NCBI RefSeq assembly: GCF_900188375.1
Contig: NZ_FZOO01000002.1
Span: 186,001-250,000, forward strand
Direction of reading: 5' to 3'
Origin: Geodermatophilus pulveris
Lineage (GTDB): Bacteria; Actinomycetota; Actinomycetes; Mycobacteriales; Geodermatophilaceae
Length of the DNA stretch: 64,000 bases
Shown here: piece after piece, positions 53,992-62,499 of the stretch
Layout of the letters: each line of letters opens with the position of its first letter
How positions within the stretch are numbered: position 1 is the first letter of the stretch
Notes under the pieces: generated by a model
Seen by the model: the letters and a program-made list of their open reading frames with translations, nothing else
What the model was told of the DNA's origin: nothing
The model's database searches: none
Position numbers and translations under genes: made by a program

Positions 53992-55500
53992 TCAGGCCTG
54001 GACCTGGCCGGCCATCTGCTGGAGCTTGAGCACGACGAACTCGGCTGGCTTCAGCGGGGCGAAGCCGACGACGACGTTGACGATGCCCAGGTTCCGGTCG
54101 TTCTGGGTCGTCGTCTCCCCGTCGCACTTGACGAAGTAGGCCTCCCGGGGGCTGGCCCCCTGGAAGGCGCCCTTGCGGAACTGGTCGTGCATGAAGGCGC
54201 CGACGTTGAGCCGGATCTGTGCCCACAGCGGCGCGTCGTTGGGTTCGAAGACGACCCACTTCAGGCTGCGGCGAAGCGTCTCCTCGATGAACAGGGCCGT
54301 CCGCCGCACCGGGACGTACTTCCACTCGGAGCCGATCTCGTCGTTGCCGCGGCAGGTGCGCGCGCCCCAGACGACAGGGCCGTAGACCGGGAAGGTCCGC
54401 AGGGCGTTGACGCCCTTCTTGTTCAGCAGTCCCAACTCCGTGTCGGTCAGCTTGTTGAGCAGGTCCCGGACGGGCGCGAGGCTCGCGTCGATCCCGGCCG
54501 GCGCCTTCCAGACGCCTCGGGTGGTGTCCGTCCGGGCGTAGACGCCCGCGACGATGCCGCTCGGCGGGAAGTCGCGCAGGCGTCCCTCCTGCAGCGGGTC
54601 GGCGAGGCGCACCCACGGGTAGTAGAGGGCGGCGTTGATGCCGGAGTCGTCGGTGATCGGCTCGACGGCGCCCTCGTTCAGGGTCTTCTCCCCGTCGGCG
54701 ATCAGGAAGGCGCGGTGCTCCCGGCAGAAGCCCGCCAGCGTCGCCAGCTGGGTCCGGTCGGTGAGCCCGGGCACGACCAGCAGGTTGAACAGGTCGACCC
54801 GGTCGAGGTGCCGCACGCCGCCCAGGTGGCCGTCGTCGTCGGGCTCGGTCGGCCACGCCTGGGCGAAGAACTCGGGGAGGGCGGGGTCCAGGACGGCCCC
54901 GTCGTCGCCGCCGTCGAGCATCGCGCCGTCCTCGTCGGTGGCGCTGATGGAGGTACCGCCGTCGGCGACGGTGGCGTTGAGGACCTCGGACTGCTCGTTG
55001 ACCACGCTCTCGACGAACCGCGCGTCCACGGGGTCCAGGGAGAGGTTCTCGAAGACCTCGGCCACCTGCCTGCCCGTGGTCCCCGGTGGGCGGCGGAAGA
55101 CCGTGAGCCCGAACCGCTGCCCACCGTCGACGTCGCGGGTCGTGATGTCCACCCCGTAGTCCCTCGCCCACGTCCCCGGGCCGGTGGCCACCAGGGTGAG
55201 GTCGCCCACGGTGAGCGTCGCCGGCGTGGCCGCGGGGTCGGCCACCCGGATGACGTAGGCCTCGTGCCCGCCTCCGGCGAAGAAGTGCGAGACGGCGTAG
55301 CTCATCAGGCTGTCGCGGTGCAGCCCGCCGAACAGCCGGTCGTAGTCGCCCCAGCTCAACACATGACCCGCCTGGTCGACCGGGCCGCGGGGGGCCCAGC
55401 CGACGAACGCGGCGATCGACGTCGCCACGCCGGTGATGGCCCGGACGCCGCTCGGGATCTCCTCGACGTAGACGCCGGGGTACGTCAGTTGGGAGGGCAT
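53992..55500 (-). CDS. eCIS contractile sheath protein
   Basis: A 502-residue sheath. The N-terminus YPGVYVEEIPSGVRAITGVAT is the universal sheath start, with PFVGWAPRGP-like AAFVGWAPRGP next. The C-terminal domain shows WKYVPVRRTALFIEETLRRSL, FEPNDAPLWAQIRLNVGAF, GAFQGASPREAYFVKCDGETT and the final LKPAEFVVLKLQQMAG, the strand that links subunits. Residues 160-260 form a variable surface insertion. A single sheath gene is present. ATG 55500 has GAGGAGC upstream. Confidence 0.95.
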   Translation of the reverse strand: MPSQLTYPGVYVEEIPSGVRAITGVATSIAAFVGWAPRGPVDQAGHVLSWGDYDRLFGGLHRDSLMSYAVSHFFAGGGHEAYVIRVADPAATPATLTVGDLTLVATGPGTWARDYGVDITTRDVDGGQRFGLTVFRRPPGTTGRQVAEVFENLSLDPVDARFVESVVNEQSEVLNATVADGGTSISATDEDGAMLDGGDDGAVLDPALPEFFAQAWPTEPDDDGHLGGVRHLDRVDLFNLLVVPGLTDRTQLATLAGFCREHRAFLIADGEKTLNEGAVEPITDDSGINAALYYPWVRLADPLQEGRLRDFPPSGIVAGVYARTDTTRGVWKAPAGIDASLAPVRDLLNKLTDTELGLLNKKGVNALRTFPVYGPVVWGARTCRGNDEIGSEWKYVPVRRTALFIEETLRRSLKWVVFEPNDAPLWAQIRLNVGAFMHDQFRKGAFQGASPREAYFVKCDGETTTQNDRNLGIVNVVVGFAPLKPAEFVVLKLQQMAGQVQA

Positions 55501-55513
55501 GGGTCCGAGCTCC

Positions 55514-56407
55514 TCAGGCTGCGGGAGCGGCCTGGGCCGCGTACGGGGATGCGGTGGTGTACAGCTTCTGGACCTCGCCGGAGCGGGCGTCCTGCTTCGC
55601 CTTGAGCTCTGCCGAGCGGGTGGCGAGCACCTCGCGCTGTCGCTCCAGGGCCGCCTTCCCCGTCGCGAGAGCGTCGAGCGCATCGGCCAGGTCCTTCGCG
55701 GCCGACCGGACGTGCGAGACGAGCTGGGCCTCGTAGTCGGCGCTGAGCACCTCCTCCAGCCGTGCCCGCTGCGCGGAGACCTCGGCGGCCAGCACGCACG
55801 CCTTGAGCGGTTGCCTCGCGGTGCACGCGGCGTCGAGTTCGGCACGTAGGCCCTTCACGGTCGACATCTGCTGCTTCAGGGCCGTGGGCAGGCCGGTGAG
55901 CCAGGACAGGCCCTGGTCGTACGCCGTCTGCCGCGCCGCGGCATCGGCCTGCAGTCGGTCGTGGTCCTGCTGCAGCCGGTCGGCCGTCGCCTGCTCGGTC
56001 TCCACCGCATCGGCAGCGTCGCGGATCGTCTGATCGATCTCCCCCAGCCTCCGGTCGATCTCGGCCCTGGCCTGCTCGTCCAGCTTCTGGATGAGGGGCT
56101 CGGCTGCTGACAGCGACGTGTCGACCTGGGCCAGGAGCGCCTGCCCTTCGGTCCGCTGCTGGCCGAGGTCGGTCGCCGTTCGGTCCACCTCGCTCAGCTG
56201 CTTCTTCACCTTCTGCTGCTGACCCTCCTGATCGGCCAACGTCGCCTTGCCCTGCTTGATGCTGGTGGCCAGCGCGGTGTTCCGGTCCTGGAGCTCGGCG
56301 AGGAGGTCCTGGAGGGTCTGCTCCTCCGTGGTGCTCCCGTACCCCTCCTGCTCGGGAGCTCCCGCGCCGGCCGCTCCGTGCTCGTGGCCATCCGCCTGGG
56401 TGCTCAT
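55514..56407 (-). CDS. Coiled-coil protein opening the eCIS operon
   Basis: A 297-residue protein that is almost entirely charged heptad-type helix from residue 28 to 280 (EEQTLQDLLAELQDRNTALA, VKKQLSEVDRTATDLGQQR). No hydrophobic segment or catalytic motif is seen. It is the first gene after promoter P6, just before the sheath, so it is likely a structural or length-determining rod protein. No other tape-measure candidate is seen, so a tape-measure role is possible though its position is unusual. ATG 56407 has AGGAGCGGCG upstream. Confidence 0.7.
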   Translation of the reverse strand: MSTQADGHEHGAAGAGAPEQEGYGSTTEEQTLQDLLAELQDRNTALATSIKQGKATLADQEGQQQKVKKQLSEVDRTATDLGQQRTEGQALLAQVDTSLSAAEPLIQKLDEQARAEIDRRLGEIDQTIRDAADAVETEQATADRLQQDHDRLQADAAARQTAYDQGLSWLTGLPTALKQQMSTVKGLRAELDAACTARQPLKACVLAAEVSAQRARLEEVLSADYEAQLVSHVRSAAKDLADALDALATGKAALERQREVLATRSAELKAKQDARSGEVQKLYTTASPYAAQAAPAA

Positions 56408-56497
56408 CGCCGCTCCTCATCGCACGTGCCGTTGCCCGTCGGGGTCGGTGGCCTCGTGCGAACCGGGCCGGTGACCCCGCGGGTAGCCGGGAGCACA

Positions 56498-56541
56498 CAT
56501 GCTGGGGCTCTGCTGTCACTGGAGCGTCACCGTCCCGTCAC
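56498..56541 (-). promoter_or_regulatory. GTGACG-box promoter P6 (eCIS structural operon)
   Basis: On the minus strand GTGACG at 56541-56536, GTGACG at 56530-56525 and GTGACA at 56519-56514 are exactly 11 bp apart. AGCATG at 56503-56498 occupies the -10 position. The leader to ATG 56407 is about 85 nt. This is the best candidate for the single promoter of the 18-gene operon. Confidence 0.7.
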
Positions 56542-56940
56542 GTGCGCGGGTGTGGCCCCACCGGTCCTCCCAGGGACGGCGGATCGGGCGCTCCACGGGT
56601 TGCGGGCGGACCGGCGGGCTCCACTGGTCGGATCGACGGCAGTGGCCGTGGGAGGAGGAACCGGACCTGGCGGGGTCACCGGGCGGTCGTCCCGGCGTGT
56701 CCCCGTGTCGGCACGGAACGCCTCGATGAACCGCTGCATCGCGTCGAGAGGCATCGCTGGACCGGCGACGTGCTGCTCCCCGTCGGTGGCGTCGCGCCAG
56801 ATGTCCCGGGTGAAGAGCAACGAGACGAGCAGCCGGGGGTCCCCGCGCGCTCGCGCGCAGGACGCGGAGCGCGACCGGTGGCGGGCAGTGGGACACCCAC
56901 CGGATGGTGCACAGCCGGCGCCACCGGACCGTGGACGTGG
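56527..56940 (-). pseudogene. Possible frameshifted small gene on the minus strand
   Basis: Two adjacent minus frames read like protein: VRWRRLCTIRWVSHCPPPVA upstream, then after a one-base frame change near 56850 ARGDPRLLVSLLFTRDIWRD and GPAMPLDAMQRFIEAFRADTG. Base use at third positions is high GC in both. The frame then runs Pro/Arg-rich to a stop at 56527. I do not recognise a family. It lies between P6 and P7 in a 655-bp gap. Either a remnant or a real gene with a sequencing error; chance is not excluded. Confidence 0.3.
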
Positions 56941-56957
56941 CGTCGCCGGCCGACTCG

Positions 56958-56990
56958 GTGACGCCGCCGTGACGGGGACCCCGGAGCATC
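56958..56990 (+). promoter_or_regulatory. GTGACG-box promoter P7 (P450 operon)
   Basis: GTGACG at 56958-56963 and 56969-56974, 11 bp apart, with AGCATC at 56985-56990 in the -10 position (compare AGCATG in P6). A further single GTGACG is at 57003. The start codon follows at 57063. P6 and P7 are divergent. Confidence 0.65.
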
Positions 56991-57062
56991 GGCGGCGCCG
57001 CCGTGACGCGGCCGCTGGAACACCGCGCACCGCGCACCGGACGGCGCGCGCAGGGAGGGCGG

Positions 57063-58418
57063 ATGCCTGGGTCAAGGGGACGCACGACGGCGCCCAGCCG
57101 GTCGGCCGCGGCCGACGACGGACCGATCGCTCGACCGGGCGGGTCCCCCTCCCCCGCTGAGCCGCGCCGGGCGCTGTCGGGGTCTGCGACCCGCCTCGGG
57201 CAGCTCGCCAACGACGCGGCGCTGCTGCGCCTCCTCGGCCGGCCGCTGCTGCGCTTCCTCCCGGTGCTGTCGGTCGGGCGGGTCGTCGTCGTCAGCCGGC
57301 ACGCCGACGTGCTCGACGTCCTGGAGCGGGACGAGGACTTCACCATCGCCGAGGTCAACGCGGCCACCATGGACCGCATCAACGGGCCGTTCGTCCTGGG
57401 CATGGACCGCTCGGAGCTCTACACCCGGGAGCGGTCGATCCTGGACCGGTGCGTGCACCCCGACGACCCGGCCCGGATCCGTCGGGACGTGGCGTCCACC
57501 GCGGCCGACCTGCTGGCGGCCGCGGCGCCCCGGGGCCGCATCGACGTGGTGCAGGAGCTGGCCCGCCCGGCGGCGACCCGGCTGGCCGCCTCCTACCTCG
57601 GCGTCCCCGGGCCCGACGAGGCCACGATGATGCGGTGGATGCGGCTGCTGTTCTGGGAGGCGTTCCTCAACACCGGCGGCGACCGGGAGGTGCGGCGGGC
57701 CGGTGAACGGGCCGCCGCCGAGTTCCACGCCCACGTCGACGGGCTGGTCGTCGACCGCCGCGCGGAGCCCGCGGGCACCCCCCACGACGACCTGCTGCGG
57801 CGGCTGGCGCACCTACGGACCGACGGCGCCCGGCTCAGCGACGAGGCCGTGCGCCGCTGCGTCTCCGGCGTGGTCGTGGGCGCCGTCGAGACCACCACGA
57901 AGGCCACGGCCCACGCCGTCGACCAGCTGCTCCGCCGCCCGGAGGCACTCCAGGGGGCTGCGCGGGCGGCCCGGGAGGGCGACGTCGCCGTGGTCGCGCA
58001 GTACGTCGTCGAGGCCCTGCGGTTCAACCCGCTCACCCCGGTCCTCGTGCGGCACGCCGCCCGGCCCGCCGTCGTCGCGGCCGGCACCCCGCACGAGCGG
58101 CACGTGCCCGCCGGCCGGACGGTGTACGCGGCCGCGCTGCCGGCGATGTTCGACCCGCGGACCTTCGACGACCCGCACACCTTCCGCCACGACCGGCAGC
58201 CCGCCGCCGACCTGCTGTTCGGGTACGGGATGCACGCCTGCTTCGGCCGGTACGTCAACCTGGTGTCCATCCCCGAGCTGGTGACCGCGCTGCTGCGCTG
58301 CGGTGGGGTGCGTCGCGCACCCGGCCCGGCGGGCCGGATGCGCTACGAGGGCCCGTTCCCCGACCGGCTGCTGGTCGACCTCGACCCGGCGGGGACCCCG
58401 GACGGCGGGCGGGCCTGA
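57063..58418 (+). CDS. Cytochrome P450
   Basis: A 451-residue P450. The haem-binding motif FGYGMHACFG places the axial ligand at Cys393, and EALR provides the ExxR pair. In the I helix, VSGVVVGAVETTTKA replaces the usual AGxxT pattern with GAVETT, closer to P450s that work with peroxide or peroxygenase-type partners. The N-terminus is Arg/Pro/Ser-rich for 40 residues without an anchor, so the enzyme is soluble. ATG 57063 has GGGAGGGCG upstream. It starts a four-gene unit with an unknown protein, Dyp peroxidase and GST-like protein. No ferredoxin is nearby. Substrate unknown. Confidence 0.88.
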   Translation: MPGSRGRTTAPSRSAAADDGPIARPGGSPSPAEPRRALSGSATRLGQLANDAALLRLLGRPLLRFLPVLSVGRVVVVSRHADVLDVLERDEDFTIAEVNAATMDRINGPFVLGMDRSELYTRERSILDRCVHPDDPARIRRDVASTAADLLAAAAPRGRIDVVQELARPAATRLAASYLGVPGPDEATMMRWMRLLFWEAFLNTGGDREVRRAGERAAAEFHAHVDGLVVDRRAEPAGTPHDDLLRRLAHLRTDGARLSDEAVRRCVSGVVVGAVETTTKATAHAVDQLLRRPEALQGAARAAREGDVAVVAQYVVEALRFNPLTPVLVRHAARPAVVAAGTPHERHVPAGRTVYAAALPAMFDPRTFDDPHTFRHDRQPAADLLFGYGMHACFGRYVNLVSIPELVTALLRCGGVRRAPGPAGRMRYEGPFPDRLLVDLDPAGTPDGGRA

Positions 58419-58419
58419 G

Positions 58420-59775
58420 ATGCGCCAGTCTGCGTTCACCGTGGTGACCCCGGTGCTGCCGGGCGCCGACGCCGCGCTGTCCGGCCTGCTGCGCCGCATC
58501 GGCGACGACGTCGTCCGGGACACCCGGCTGGGGCTGGCCGGGTTCGACCGGCTGCACTACGCCAGCTTCTCGGTCGTCCCGGCCGCCGACGACGGGCACT
58601 CCCTGGTGTTCGAGGGCAACGTCGACGGGACGCCGGCCGCCTTCCTGGAGCGACTGCTCGCCACCTCGGCTCCGGGGGTGGACGAGGTCTACCGGCACTG
58701 CGCGGGCTACCCGCCCGTGGACGGCGGCGGCGCGGGCGCGGCCCTGCGCTACCTGCGCGGGCACGACGTCGGCGCGAGCGCCTTCCACGTCGCCTGGCCG
58801 GGGCACACCGTGGACCTGGTCCGGCGCGAGGACCGGCTGCGGCGCTTCATCCAGGACCTGCTCGACCGACCCGACCAGCGGCACCTCCGCGAGGCCGACG
58901 CCGCGACCGTCCACCGGGCCGTGGTCGAGGCCGTCCGCGGCGAGCCGGCGCTGGGCTGGGCGCTCCGGGAGGAGCCGCTGCCGTTCGGCGTCCGGCGGCC
59001 GTGGACGGTGATCACCCTCCTCGCGGCCCCGCTCGTGGCCGGCGCCGTCACCGTGGCGGCGGCCGCGGCCGGGACGGGTCCCCACCGGCGCGCCGCCCGG
59101 CTCGCCCTGGCCGCCCTGGGCACCGTGACCGCCGGCGCGGCGGTCGAGCTGCGCCGGGCCGAACGCGCCGACGACCGGCGGGAACGCGACCGCCCCACGG
59201 ACTGGCAGACCGTCTACGCGGCGTGGAGCCGCAACCTCGACCAGTTCCAGCACCGCGAGGACACCAAGGGCCAGAACCACCTGTCCAGCGTCGCCACCAT
59301 CAAGCCAGGGCTCCTCCGGCAGCTGACGCTGCGCGCCGTCCTCACGGCGGTCCGGCTGGTCGCCGCCCTGAGCCCCGCCCGCGGCCAGCTCGGCGGCATC
59401 CGGTCGATCCACTTCGCCCGGTGGGCGATCACCCGGGATCGACGGCACCTGCTGTTCCTGAGCAACTTCGACGGGAGCTGGGAGAGCTACCTGGGCGACT
59501 TCATCGACCTCGCCGCCGTCGGGCTGACCGCGGTCTGGACCAACACCGACAACGCGGTCGGCTTCCCCCGGACCGAGTGGCTGGTCCGCCTGGGCGCGCG
59601 TGACGAGGCACGGTTCAAGGCCTTCGCCCGCTACGGGATGGTGCCGACCCTCCTCTGGTACAGCGCCTACCCGGACCTCAGCGTGGCCAACATCGCCAAC
59701 AACCGGGCCATCCGCACCGGGCTCCTGCGCCCCGGGGACGGCGACGGCCCCCAGGCCTGGCTGCGCCGGCTGTGA
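58420..59775 (+). CDS. Unknown protein of the P450/peroxidase operon
   Basis: A 451-residue protein starting 1 nt after the P450 stop. Its first third has a repeated pattern (LHYASFSVVPAADDGHSLVFEGN, later SIHFARWAITRDRRHLLFLSNFDGSWESYLGDF in outline), resembling two copies of a ferredoxin-like/Dyp-type fold. A hydrophobic pair near residues 195-235 (WTVITLLAAPLVAGAVTVAAAAA) suggests a membrane hairpin. Similar proteins accompany haem peroxidases and lipoxygenase-like genes. I cannot assign a reaction. Confidence 0.65.
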   Translation: MRQSAFTVVTPVLPGADAALSGLLRRIGDDVVRDTRLGLAGFDRLHYASFSVVPAADDGHSLVFEGNVDGTPAAFLERLLATSAPGVDEVYRHCAGYPPVDGGGAGAALRYLRGHDVGASAFHVAWPGHTVDLVRREDRLRRFIQDLLDRPDQRHLREADAATVHRAVVEAVRGEPALGWALREEPLPFGVRRPWTVITLLAAPLVAGAVTVAAAAAGTGPHRRAARLALAALGTVTAGAAVELRRAERADDRRERDRPTDWQTVYAAWSRNLDQFQHREDTKGQNHLSSVATIKPGLLRQLTLRAVLTAVRLVAALSPARGQLGGIRSIHFARWAITRDRRHLLFLSNFDGSWESYLGDFIDLAAVGLTAVWTNTDNAVGFPRTEWLVRLGARDEARFKAFARYGMVPTLLWYSAYPDLSVANIANNRAIRTGLLRPGDGDGPQAWLRRL

Positions 59776-59789
59776 CGAGGGGGAACGGC

Positions 59790-61232
59790 ATGCCGGAGCT
59801 GGAGCGCGACGACGTGCAGGGTCTGGTGCTCAGCGGCTACGCGCGGATGCACGAGGCGCGCTACGTCCTCCTCGAGGTCGCCGACCCGCCCGGCGCCCGC
59901 CGCTGGCTGGGCCGCGTGGCCGACCGGGTGACGACCGCACGGGCTCCCGGGACCGCGCACTGCGTCCAGGTGGCCCTGACCAGCCGGGGGCTGACCGCAC
60001 TCGGCGTCGGCGACGGGGACCTGGAGACCTTCCCGCCGCCCTTCCGGGAGGGCATGACGACGCCCTACCGGCAGCGGGTCCTCGGTGACGTCGGGCCGAG
60101 CGCGCCGCAGCGGTGGGCGTGGGGCTCGCCCTCCGGCTCCGGCGGCGCCGACGGGGGGTACCGGTCGTCGGTCCCGGAGGACCGTCTGCACGCGCTCCTG
60201 CTGCTGTACGGCCGGGACGCCGACGTCATGGACGAGCTGCTGGGGACGGAGACGGCGCAGGCGACCGAGCGGGGCGCCCTCCGGGTGCTGCACGTGGTGG
60301 AGCCCGAGCCGCTGCCCGGCCAGGTGGCGAACGGCAAGTTCGGCGTCGAGCACTTCGGCTTCGCCGACGGGATGTCCCAGCCGGTGATCCGCGGCAGCGG
60401 GCAGGACGAGCGGCTCGGCGGCGAGGAGGCCCGCCGGCACGTGGTCGCGCCGGGGGAGTTCGTCCTCGGCTACCCGAACGGCTACGGCAAGCTCACCCCC
60501 GTGCCCCGGATCACGCCGGCCGGCGGCGCACCCGTCGAGATCGGCCGCAACGGCAGCTACCTCGTCGCCCGGCAGCTCGCGCAGGACGTGCTCGGCTTCC
60601 GCCGCTTCCTGCACCGTGCCGCCTCGGCCCTCGACGGCGACGCGGACCCCGACGCCGAGGAGCGGCTCGCGGCCAAGCTGGTGGGCCGCTGGCGCAGCGG
60701 CGCGCCGCTCGTCCGCAGCCCCCACCGCGACGACACCGACCTGACGACCGACAACGCCTTCGGTTACGCAGCGGTCGACCCGCACGGCGAGCGGTGCCCG
60801 CTCGGGGCCCACATCCGGCGGGCCAACCCCCGCGACGCCATCTCGCCGGAACCGGCGCGGGCGCTGGAGATCACGAACCTGCACCGGATCCTCCGGCGCG
60901 GCCGGGTCTACGGCAGGGGGCTCCCGGAGCACGCCACGGAGGACGACGGGGTCGAGCGCGGGCTGTTCTTCCTGTGCGTCAACGCCAGCATCGAGCGGCA
61001 GTTCGAGTTCGTCCAGCAGACGTGGCTGAACAACCGCAAGTTCGCCGAGCTCTACGACGACCAGGACCCGATCATGGGCACTCCGCCCGAGGAGGGCGGG
61101 GTGTTCACGGTGCAGCGCTCCCCGTACGCCACCCGGGTGCACGAGCTGCCCAACTTCGTCACCGTGCGCGGGGGCGCCTACTTCTTCCTGCCCGGTGTCC
61201 GCGCGCTGCGCGCCCTGGCAGCGCTCGACTGA
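59790..61232 (+). CDS. Dyp-type haem peroxidase
   Basis: A 480-residue dye-decolourising peroxidase. The family GxxDG motif is GFADGMSQP near residue 190, with the catalytic Asp, and the proximal haem histidine is likely in LGAHIRRANPRDA near residue 340. Other marks are NGSYLVARQLAQDV and FLCVNASIERQFEFVQQTWLN. No Tat signal is present, so it is probably cytoplasmic. ATG 59790 has GAGGGGGA upstream; a GTG at 59772 that overlaps the previous stop is the alternative. It would oxidise phenolic or dye-like substrates with H2O2 beside the P450 and tyrosinase. Confidence 0.88.
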   Translation: MPELERDDVQGLVLSGYARMHEARYVLLEVADPPGARRWLGRVADRVTTARAPGTAHCVQVALTSRGLTALGVGDGDLETFPPPFREGMTTPYRQRVLGDVGPSAPQRWAWGSPSGSGGADGGYRSSVPEDRLHALLLLYGRDADVMDELLGTETAQATERGALRVLHVVEPEPLPGQVANGKFGVEHFGFADGMSQPVIRGSGQDERLGGEEARRHVVAPGEFVLGYPNGYGKLTPVPRITPAGGAPVEIGRNGSYLVARQLAQDVLGFRRFLHRAASALDGDADPDAEERLAAKLVGRWRSGAPLVRSPHRDDTDLTTDNAFGYAAVDPHGERCPLGAHIRRANPRDAISPEPARALEITNLHRILRRGRVYGRGLPEHATEDDGVERGLFFLCVNASIERQFEFVQQTWLNNRKFAELYDDQDPIMGTPPEEGGVFTVQRSPYATRVHELPNFVTVRGGAYFFLPGVRALRALAALD

Positions 61233-61275
61233 ACCGCCGGGCGGACGGCGGGTCGTGCCCCCGGAGGTGGCGCCG

Positions 61276-62034
61276 GTGTCCCCGCTGACGGTGGTGACCT
61301 TCCCACCCAGCCTCGACGGCGAGCTGGCCCGCTTCCTCCTGGACCACCACCGCGTGCCGTACCGGGAGGACCGGCACGCGCTGGGCTTCTCCTCGCTGGT
61401 CACGCTGGCCCGTGCCGGCACGGTCCGCTTCCCGGTCGTCCTCGGCCAGGGGCTGCGCATCACCAGCGTCGTCGACCTGGCCGCGCACCTGGAGCGGACC
61501 GCTGCCCCCGGACGGCGGCTGCTCCCGCCGGGCACCGACCTGCAGCGGGCCCGCGCGGACTGGCCGCTGTTCCACGTCACGCTGGGGACGGCGACCACCC
61601 GGCTGGCCTACGCCCACCTCCTCCCGCTCCGTGAGGTCATGACCGGCCCGCTGAGCGACGGCGTGCCGCGGCTGGAGAGAGCGGCCGTCGAGCGCGGCTA
61701 CCCGGCGTTCGCCGCCGCCCTCCGGCTGCTGCTGCTGCTGACCCCGCAGCGGGTGCGGGCCGCCCGGGCCGCCCTCGACGAGGTGATGGCGGCCGTCGAC
61801 GACCGGCTCGCCGACGGCCGGCCCCACCTGCTGGGCGACGTCCTGACCCTCTCGGACGTCGTCTTCGCGGTGGCGGCGGCCCCCGCCGTGTGGCCCGAGC
61901 AGTACGGCGGGGCGGTCCCGCCCCTCGAGCTGACCCCACCCGCACTGCGGGACGTCGTCGCGCGCACCCGCGCGCGAGTCTCCGGGGACCACGCACTGCG
62001 CGTGTACCGGGAGCACCGCGCGCCGGGCCGCTGA
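61276..62034 (+). CDS. Glutathione S-transferase-like protein
   Basis: A 252-residue protein with an N-terminal thioredoxin-like domain (LTVVTFPPSLDGELARFLLDHHRVPYRED, FPVVLGQGLRITSVVDLAAHLE in outline) and an all-helical C-terminal domain with LLGDVLTLSDVVFAVAAAP, the GST C-terminal signature. The catalytic Ser/Cys/Tyr of classic GSTs is not evident near the N-terminus. GTG 61276 has GGAGGTGG upstream. Actinobacteria use mycothiol rather than glutathione, so the cofactor is uncertain. Last gene of the P450 unit. Confidence 0.75.
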   Translation: MSPLTVVTFPPSLDGELARFLLDHHRVPYREDRHALGFSSLVTLARAGTVRFPVVLGQGLRITSVVDLAAHLERTAAPGRRLLPPGTDLQRARADWPLFHVTLGTATTRLAYAHLLPLREVMTGPLSDGVPRLERAAVERGYPAFAAALRLLLLLTPQRVRAARAALDEVMAAVDDRLADGRPHLLGDVLTLSDVVFAVAAAPAVWPEQYGGAVPPLELTPPALRDVVARTRARVSGDHALRVYREHRAPGR

Positions 62035-62049
62035 GGCGGGCGGCCCGGT

Positions 62050-62400
62050 GCCGCCCGACCCGGGTGTACCCGGCCAGCTCGGTGGAGACCGTGGCCTGCG
62101 CGCCCTGACCGGCCAGCCGGACCGGACGCTCGTGGTCCAGCCGGCCGTCGAGGAGGTCCGGATCGTCGGCGCGTCGCCGTCGGGGGTCGTCGACCGGCGC
62201 CACGCGCAGCGCCCACCAGGTGGTCCGCCGGGCGTCGTTGCGCATCTCCGACCCGTTCACGGCGACCTGGTCCCACACACCCACGTGCGCGGCCTGGGCC
62301 GCCCGCGCGGGTGACCTCCGCGTCGACGGTCGTGCCGGCGCACTCGGGCACCGCCCCCCTCCGGACGGCCCTGCGCGCTCCGCGAGCCGCAGGCCGGGCC
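62050..62400 (-). pseudogene. Decayed or unrecognised minus-strand gene after P9
   Basis: Minus-strand sequence reads like protein in one frame (HVGVWDQVAVNGSEMRND, then RRTTWWALRVAPVDDP, LLDGRLDHERPVRLAGQG, ATVSTELAGYTRVG), preceded in another frame by VPECAGTTVDAEVTRAG. A one-base shift near 62300 would join them. No in-frame start with a ribosome-binding site is seen and the frame then runs into the GST gene antisense. The region lies just downstream of a three-box GTGACG promoter. I read it as a broken member of the same regulon. Function unknown. Confidence 0.35.
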
Positions 62401-62410
62401 CGCGCACCGG

Positions 62411-62454
62411 GACGCTGGGAGGGCGCCGTCATGCCGCCGTCACCACGCGGTCAC
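62411..62454 (-). promoter_or_regulatory. GTGACG-box promoter P9 (minus strand)
   Basis: On the minus strand GTGACC at 62454-62449, GTGACG at 62443-62438 and ATGACG at 62432-62427 are exactly 11 bp apart, and AGCGTC at 62416-62411 lies in the -10 position. It points toward the decayed gene at 62050-62400 and is divergent from P8. Confidence 0.55.
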
Positions 62455-62499
62455 CGCGGCCGGCCCCCCGTGCAGCGGAGCGGAAGCCGGGCGCCCGCG

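Noticed and set aside
35752..56407. Prophage or type VI secretion interpretation of the tail-like genes
   Set aside because: No capsid, portal, terminase, integrase or lysis genes, and no TssJLM membrane complex or ClpV; the DUF4157 cargo and DUF4255 terminator point to eCIS.
57003..57008. Additional single GTGACG near the P450 start as part of P7
   Set aside because: It is 34 bp from the previous box, out of the 11-bp phase, and single copies are common at this base composition.
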